From SM23-32 sp964434535 (GTDB lineage Bacteria > Planctomycetota > Brocadiia > SM23-32), in NCBI GenBank assembly GCA_964434535.1, contig CAYSWA010000002.1, positions 1-64,000 on the forward strand: a DNA stretch of 64,000 nt. The letters run 5' to 3'. This document shows, piece after piece, positions 59,094-64,000 of the stretch. The position numbers were made by a program, and so were the translations under genes. How positions within the stretch are numbered: the first letter of the stretch is position 1; every line of letters starts with the position of its first letter. Below the pieces are notes generated by a model. The model worked only from the letters and a program-made list of their open reading frames with translations. It was not told where the DNA came from and searched no databases.

Positions 59094-62000
59094 ATGGCAG
59101 CAACCACCTCGGAGCGTTCGTCGGTCACCGGCGCGCGGCACGGCTTCCTGGCCGTGGTGCTGCTGGTCTGCGTGCTGTTCACCGTCTCCGGCGCGGTCGG
59201 CCTGGTCTACCAGGTGGCGTGGAAGCACCTGTTCACCACCGTCTTCGGCAGCACCACCTACGCCGTCAGCGTGGTCATCTCGATCTTCATGGGCGGGTTG
59301 GCGCTGGGCAGCTTCGCGTTCGGGCGCGTTGCGGACAGGTCGCGGGCGCATCTGCTGATCTTCGCCGCCCTGCAGGCCGGCATCGGCGCCTGCGGGCTCG
59401 TCGTGCCGCCGGTCCTGCAGTGGGCCGAGGGGCTCTACGGCGGCGTCTTCCGGGCGACGGGGAGCCCGGGCGCGCTGCTGGCCGTGCAGGTGCTGGTCAG
59501 CACGTGCGTGCTGCTGGCGCCGACCTTCCTGATGGGGGGCACGCTGCCGGTGCTGAGCCGCCTGATGGCCTCGCTGCGGGGGCGGGTGGGGCCGGCGGTG
59601 GGGCTGCTCTACGGGCTGAACACCCTCGGCGCGGCCGGCGGAGCGTTCCTGACCGGCTTCGTGCTGGTGAAGGAACTCGGCATCCGCCGAACCATCCACC
59701 TGGCGGCGGCGGGCAACTTCGCGCTCGCCCTCGCCTTCCTGCTGATGCACCTGCTCTCGACGGTCGAGGAGGAGGTGGCGCTCGCCGAGGAGCCCGGCCC
59801 GCCGGGCGAGCTGGCCCTCGGGCGCTGGCGGCTGAGGCTGGTGATGCTGATGGTGGCGGTCTCGGGTTTCGTGGCGTTCTCCTACGAGGTGCTCTGGACG
59901 CGCCTGCTCACCTTCCGCTTCGAGACCACGGTCTACGCCTTCAGCATCATGCTCAGCACCTTCCTGCTCGGGCTCGGGCTCGGCGGGGCGCTGGTGGGGC
60001 TGCTGCGGCGGCGCATCCCCAAGGCCCGCTACTGGCTGGTCTGGGGTTGCCTGGAGGCCGGCGTCGGCGTCTACGGCGTCTCCTCGGTGCTGCTGTTCTT
60101 CTCGGCGCGGCACGGCTACGAGAGCTTCGCGATGCGCGTGCTCGGGGAGTTCGGCGTCTCGGCGCTGATCATGCTCGTGCCCACCACCATGATGGGGGCG
60201 GCCTTCCCCATCGCCTGCGAACTGTTCGCCGCGGGCGTGGCCGAGACGGGCAAGTCAGTCGGGCGCATCTACGTGTTCAACACCGTCGGCGCGATCGCCG
60301 GGGCGCTGGTGACGGGCTTCGTGCTGGTGCGCACGCTCGGCACGCAGGCGTCGCTGACGCTCGTCTCGCTGCTGATGGTCGGGGCGGGCAGCGTGGTGCT
60401 GGCGGCCACGCCGGGCCTGGCGCGGCGGCGGGCGTGGCTGCGGTTCGCGCCGGCCGCGGCGGCATGGGCGGGCGCGCTGCTGGTCTGGGCGCTGACGCCG
60501 GGCGACTTCCTGCTGCACTACTTCCTGAAGAACCAGTCGTTTGCCGCGGCCAACCCGGAGGGAAGCGCCCGCCTGATCGGCTACGAGGAGGGCGTCGAGG
60601 GCGTAGTGGTGGTCTCGGCCGATGAGGAAGGCACGCGCATGATCGCCGCCGGGCCGCTCGACGTGGCCGGCACCAGCTACGCGCTGCGCAACACGCAGAA
60701 GCTCCAGGCCCACGTGCCGATGCTGCTGCACCCGGACCCTCGCGAAGTCTGCCAGATAGGATTCGGCGGCGGCGAGACCGCCGGCATCTTCGCCAGCTAC
60801 GACGTGGACCGTTTCGACTGCATCGAGATCAGCCGGGCCATGATCCAGGTGGCCGACGAACACTTCTCCGACATCAACCGGGGCGTCGTCGACGACCCGA
60901 AGTGCAACCTGATCGTGATGGACGCCACCACCTACCTGAAGTACACCGAGCGGAAGTACGACGTGATCGCCAACGACGCCACCTGGCCCGCCCAGGCCGG
61001 CCCGTCCATGCTCTACACCCTCGAGCACTTCCAGAACGGCTATGACCGCCTCAAGCCCGGCGGCATCATGACGAGCTGGCTGCCGTTCGACATGCCGATC
61101 GAGGACCTGAAAGCGATCATCCGCAACTTCCACCAGACCTTCCGCCACGTCTACATCTGGGCCGTGCTGAGCCGGGTCAACAAGCATTCCCTGATCCTGG
61201 GCACCGACGAGCCGCTGCGCGTGGACGCCGCGCGGTTCCTGGAGCGCTTCGAGCAGTTCGCCCGCGATGACCTGGCCATCGTCCATCTGGACGACCCGGA
61301 CGTCTTCCTCGCCTGCCACCTGACCAGGATCGAGGGCCCCGCCCCCGAGCTGGCCGGCGCGCCCCCGCACACGCAGGACCGCCCGACCCTTCAGTTCCTC
61401 TACTCCCGCCAGGAGGAATATGCCCGCTACCGCGAGCCCCGGCAGCGCAGCCAGGCGTTGCTGTTCTTCCGCGCCCACCGCGACTCGATCCTGGAGCACC
61501 TCGGCGGGCTGGACGCCCTGCCTCAGGGGCAGCAGCTGGCCGAGGGGATCGCGCGAGTCGACCGGGCCAACGACCACTTCCTGCGGGCGCACGTGCTGGA
61601 GTGGGAGGACCCGCGCCGCAGCGCCGAGGAGTTAATGGCCGCCGCCCGTCTGGCGCCGAATCACCCCGCCGTCCGCGTCGAGACGGCGAGCCGGGCCGCC
61701 CTCGCCGCGCTGGACCGCGAGCAGCTGCGCCGCCTCAGCACCGAGGACCTGAAAGCCACCGCCGGCCACCTCTTCCTGCAGGGCCAGTACCGCAAGGCCC
61801 TGGTGGCGCTGGAGGAATGGGCCCGGCGCGAGCCCCAGTCGGCCACGGCCCAGGCCGAGATCGGGCTGGTCTACATCAACATGGACCGCCCCGACCTGGC
61901 CATCCCCCACCTGCGCATGGCCGTGAGCCTGGACCCGGAGTCGGCGGACGCCCAGTTCAACCTCGGCTCGGCCTACCTCGCCGCCGCCCGCCCCGCGCAG

Positions 62001-62372
62001 GCGGTCACGCACCTGGAGAGCGCGCGCCGGATGGAGCCGCACTCCCCGGACACGCTCGAACGCCTCGGGCTCGCCTATGCCCTGGTCGAGCGCCCGGACC
62101 GCGCGGGGCCGCTGCTGGAGCGCGCCGTCGAGCTCAGCCCCGAACTGCCCAGGGCGCGGCAGAACCTGGCCGCCTTCCTGGCCCGGCAGGGCCGCTTCGA
62201 GGCCGCCCTGCCGCACCTGCAGAAGCTGGTCGAGCTGCGGCCGGACGCGCACCAGGCGCATCGGCTGCTGGCGCAGACCTACCGGCGGCTCGGGCGGACC
62301 GAGGACGCGCGGGAGCACGAGCGGCGGGCCGAAGCCCTGGAGGCGGCCCACGAGGGCGCGCCGGCCCCTTGA
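59094..62372 (+). CDS. Membrane + spermidine-synthase-like + TPR protein
   Basis: A 1092-residue fusion. About 15-470: some 12 hydrophobic helices like the membrane part of 'fused spermidine synthase' proteins (LVYQVAWKHLFTTVFGSTTY). About 545-720: Rossmann spermidine-synthase-like domain (VCQIGFGGGETAGIF, FDCIEISRAMIQVADEHFSD, YDVIANDATWPA). About 850-1085: TPR repeats (LGSAYLAAARPAQAVTHLES and similar). Polyamine synthesis is doubtful because aminopropyltransferase residues are not obvious; a membrane methyltransferase-like or complex-building role is possible. Confidence 0.85.
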   Translation: MAATTSERSSVTGARHGFLAVVLLVCVLFTVSGAVGLVYQVAWKHLFTTVFGSTTYAVSVVISIFMGGLALGSFAFGRVADRSRAHLLIFAALQAGIGACGLVVPPVLQWAEGLYGGVFRATGSPGALLAVQVLVSTCVLLAPTFLMGGTLPVLSRLMASLRGRVGPAVGLLYGLNTLGAAGGAFLTGFVLVKELGIRRTIHLAAAGNFALALAFLLMHLLSTVEEEVALAEEPGPPGELALGRWRLRLVMLMVAVSGFVAFSYEVLWTRLLTFRFETTVYAFSIMLSTFLLGLGLGGALVGLLRRRIPKARYWLVWGCLEAGVGVYGVSSVLLFFSARHGYESFAMRVLGEFGVSALIMLVPTTMMGAAFPIACELFAAGVAETGKSVGRIYVFNTVGAIAGALVTGFVLVRTLGTQASLTLVSLLMVGAGSVVLAATPGLARRRAWLRFAPAAAAWAGALLVWALTPGDFLLHYFLKNQSFAAANPEGSARLIGYEEGVEGVVVVSADEEGTRMIAAGPLDVAGTSYALRNTQKLQAHVPMLLHPDPREVCQIGFGGGETAGIFASYDVDRFDCIEISRAMIQVADEHFSDINRGVVDDPKCNLIVMDATTYLKYTERKYDVIANDATWPAQAGPSMLYTLEHFQNGYDRLKPGGIMTSWLPFDMPIEDLKAIIRNFHQTFRHVYIWAVLSRVNKHSLILGTDEPLRVDAARFLERFEQFARDDLAIVHLDDPDVFLACHLTRIEGPAPELAGAPPHTQDRPTLQFLYSRQEEYARYREPRQRSQALLFFRAHRDSILEHLGGLDALPQGQQLAEGIARVDRANDHFLRAHVLEWEDPRRSAEELMAAARLAPNHPAVRVETASRAALAALDREQLRRLSTEDLKATAGHLFLQGQYRKALVALEEWARREPQSATAQAEIGLVYINMDRPDLAIPHLRMAVSLDPESADAQFNLGSAYLAAARPAQAVTHLESARRMEPHSPDTLERLGLAYALVERPDRAGPLLERAVELSPELPRARQNLAAFLARQGRFEAALPHLQKLVELRPDAHQAHRLLAQTYRRLGRTEDAREHERRAEALEAAHEGAPAP

Positions 62373-62395
62373 GCCGGCGCCGGGGGCGCGGGCCG

Positions 62396-62959
62396 TTACG
62401 CCTCGGCGGGGGCGGGCTCGTCGTCGCTCTCGCCCTGCTTCTGCACGGACTCGCGCGAGAGCCGCTCGACCACTTCCTCCACCATGTTCGCGATGCTCAC
62501 GAGCGTCTCACGCGTGGCCGACTCCAGCGCGTCCAGCTCGTGGGCCATGTGGCGCAGGTTCTCGCCGCTGTCGGAGAGGTCCGAGAGCGAGATGCCCGGC
62601 CCGTTGCGCCCCATCTGCGTGAGCAGGAAGTTGACGATCTCGGCGATCTCCTGCACTTCCTTGACGCCGGAGCGGACCTCCACCGGCGTCAGGTCGCCCC
62701 GGCTGATGGCGTAGAGCTTGACGTTGAGCTGGCGCACCGGCCGCACCACCTTGCGGTAGAGCACCAGCGAGAGGGTCAGGTAGATCAGCAGCACGAAGAG
62801 CAGCATGTGCCAGGCGTGACGGATCACCAGCTCCATGGCCACCGGGTCTTCCGTCGAGAAGTACTGGTAGACCGCGTAGACGGCCATCGCGCCGGCGATG
62901 ACCAGCGCCGTGTAGACCGTGCAGACAAACGCCAGCGACCTGCGCCTTCCGCGGTTCAT
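62396..62959 (-). CDS. Membrane HAMP-domain protein
   Basis: 187 residues: two membrane helices (about 12-32 and 48-68) then a HAMP linker (VVRPVRQLNVKLYAISRGDL) and a helical tail ending in a Glu/Ala-rich stretch. No kinase, cyclase or receptor output domain follows, so it is a minimal sensor-like protein or a partner for a separate output protein. ATG 62959 has GGAGGGAGGG upstream. Confidence 0.8.
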   Translation of the reverse strand: MNRGRRRSLAFVCTVYTALVIAGAMAVYAVYQYFSTEDPVAMELVIRHAWHMLLFVLLIYLTLSLVLYRKVVRPVRQLNVKLYAISRGDLTPVEVRSGVKEVQEIAEIVNFLLTQMGRNGPGISLSDLSDSGENLRHMAHELDALESATRETLVSIANMVEEVVERLSRESVQKQGESDDEPAPAEA

Positions 62960-63269
62960 CAGCGACCCTCCCTCCGTCGGCGCCTTAGGAGCTATTGCCT
63001 GGCCGAAGACCAGTTGCTGCCGCGCACATACTCGCACGAACCACCGGCAGTTTCAACCCCCTTCCGTGCGGGGCGCTGCCGCTTCCGGCAGCTATGCCGC
63101 CCGCTTCGCGGGCTCTGCGGCGCGGCCGTGGCGCCCGTGCCGGCGGACCGCGGCCAGCAGCGGAGCACCTGCCGCCATCCCCTGTCGAAGGCCGGCGCCG
63201 CCTCCTGCGGGGACGGACGCCCCGTCGCGATACAGCCCCGGCCTTCGGCCCGGGCCGCGCTCGCCGGCG
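62960..63269. other. Intergenic region with three hairpins
   Basis: 310 bases downstream of the 63270 gene and upstream of the HAMP gene. It holds GCTGCCG/CGGCAGC (63075-63092), GCCCGC/GCGGGC (63099-63113) and CCCGGCC/GGCC(C)GGG (63237-63254), all with TTC-containing loops. No coding frame or promoter is convincing. Confidence 0.5.
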
Positions 63270-64000
63270 CTACTCGGCCGGCCCGCCGGACTGCGGGAGC
63301 TGCTCCTCGGCGTCCTCCCACTCGTCCGTCTCCCCGGCCTCCCACTGCCGGGCCGGCGGCATCATCGGCGCAAAGGCGCGGCGGAAGCCCTCCGTGATGT
63401 TGCTGATCGACTCCACCGGCACGCGGAGCCGCTTCTCGATCGCGCCGTCCCCCGTGATCCAGGTCCCGAAGGTGATCGGCGGGCCGACCTCGAAGCGCAT
63501 GTGGGCCAGGAAGGGGGGCATGAACTGGCCGGCCTGCGCCATGGCTCTGACCATCGCCTGCATCTGGAACTGGAGCAGCTCCTCCAGCGAGAGGAGCCCG
63601 ATGGCGATCGGGTCGGCCGGCATCGCCTCCCGCGCGCCGGCGAGCCGCTCGGAGCCGACCACCGGTTCGACCTGCCCGTCGACGGCCGCCTTGAGCGCCT
63701 CCAGCGCGCCGGCGCCCTGCACATGGATCATCGTGCCGTCCAGGAAGGTCTGGTAGGCGTCGGCGCTGCCGCCCCACATCTCGTCGATCATGGCCTCCTG
63801 GAGCCGGGCCACCTGCGGGCCGCCGGGCATCTGGGCGGCCGCCTCGAAATCGTAGCTGGTGGACCATCGGGAGATGGAATGGCCCCTGTAGATGACGGTG
63901 TCCGGCTCGTAGGAATAGACCTGGGCCACGCCGCCGAGTTCCTTCTGGAAGTCCTGCATCGCGGGCAGCATTTCGGCAAGCTCCCCCATCAGCTCGCGCG
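63270..64000 (-). CDS. Unknown protein, 5' end outside the window
   Basis: At least 243 residues, open through the window edge. Contains VYSYEPDTVIYRGHSISRWS, VDGQVEPVVGSERLAGAREA, AIGLLSLEELLQFQMQAMVR and a VGPPITFGTWITGDGAIEKR segment, ending with an acidic tail. The pattern of a protein cleft with a periodic set of such blocks recalls the DUF3352-like periplasmic proteins, but I cannot assign it. Same strand as the HAMP gene. Confidence 0.6.
   Translation of the reverse strand, partial: RELMGELAEMLPAMQDFQKELGGVAQVYSYEPDTVIYRGHSISRWSTSYDFEAAAQMPGGPQVARLQEAMIDEMWGGSADAYQTFLDGTMIHVQGAGALEALKAAVDGQVEPVVGSERLAGAREAMPADPIAIGLLSLEELLQFQMQAMVRAMAQAGQFMPPFLAHMRFEVGPPITFGTWITGDGAIEKRLRVPVESISNITEGFRRAFAPMMPPARQWEAGETDEWEDAEEQLPQSGGPAE

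Noticed and set aside
63047..63075. GTTTCAACCCCC-like start resembling a CRISPR repeat
   Set aside because: It occurs once, with no second copy at CRISPR spacing and no cas gene in the window.

Overview
The window is about 64 kb of very GC-rich DNA, with a 100-base run of N at 18631-18730 that marks a scaffold gap, so it is probably a draft or metagenome-derived contig. The gene content suggests a diderm bacterium of the Planctomycetota or a relative. It has an LPS and outer-membrane set (lpxA, an LpxC-FabZ fusion, waaA, bamA, ompH), the alternative bacterial GlmU type, the McsA/McsB/ClpC arginine-phosphorylation system, a Hanks-type kinase, and 'four helix bundle' (S23) and GxxExxY genes, which are common in that group. 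The phylum is an inference from gene content; there is no rRNA here to test it. Many gene starts have TTGACA/TATAAT-like hexamers 16-18 bases apart, so the housekeeping promoter looks like ordinary sigma-70.

Layout. 1-2.9 kb (-): queD-mcsA-mcsB-clpC, tightly overlapping. 3-8.2 kb: larC, a class V aminotransferase, rtcA and a MATE exporter. 8.2-10.3 kb (-): nagB and an alternative GlmU. 10.4-17.3 kb: small envelope proteins, an SH3/M48 protease pair, a fumarase beta subunit, an EndoIII-like glycosylase, a frameshifted coiled-coil gene, a deoxyribosyltransferase and nnrE fused in frame to a GxxExxY gene. 17.3-21.7 kb: pilT, waaA (cut by the gap) and a membrane Ser/Thr kinase. 21.7-23.4 kb (-): a DUF488 two-gene module with less GC-biased codon use, then a small conserved gene. 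23.5-46.8 kb (+): a HAD phosphatase, then a large surface-polysaccharide locus. That locus holds an EPS-type MarR regulator with palindromic operator-like sites, a sugar aminotransferase, a Wzm/Wzt exporter, methyltransferases, an FrhB-pyruvyltransferase fusion, a KpsC/KpsS-like transferase, multi-domain glycosyltransferases, a sulfatase-fold enzyme and galE. Many of its genes overlap by ATGA and they probably form one long transcript. 47-57.4 kb (-): rplY-pth-rpsF-ssb-rplI-dnaB-bamA-ompH-lpxC/fabZ-lpxA-ktrA, apparently headed by one strong promoter. 57.5-64 kb: a transposase remnant, corA, a giant membrane/spermidine-synthase-like/TPR protein, a HAMP protein and a partial unknown gene.

Most unusual feature. 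Two unrelated small genes, S23 (27069-27479) and GxxExxY (C-terminal part of 15523-16644), are each enclosed by inverted arms made of short imperfect tandem repeats (8-mers GTTGYTGR; roughly 9-mers CCACGAAGG). Each sits exactly at the edge of a host gene. The S23 right arm encodes the predicted N-terminus of wzt. The GxxExxY right arm encodes the linker that joins it to nnrE, and removing the arm-bounded segment in silico puts a TAA stop directly after the last nnrE codon. I read these as compact, non-autonomous mobile cassettes with nucleic-acid-binding or nuclease-fold cargo. That reading is an inference from the sequence.
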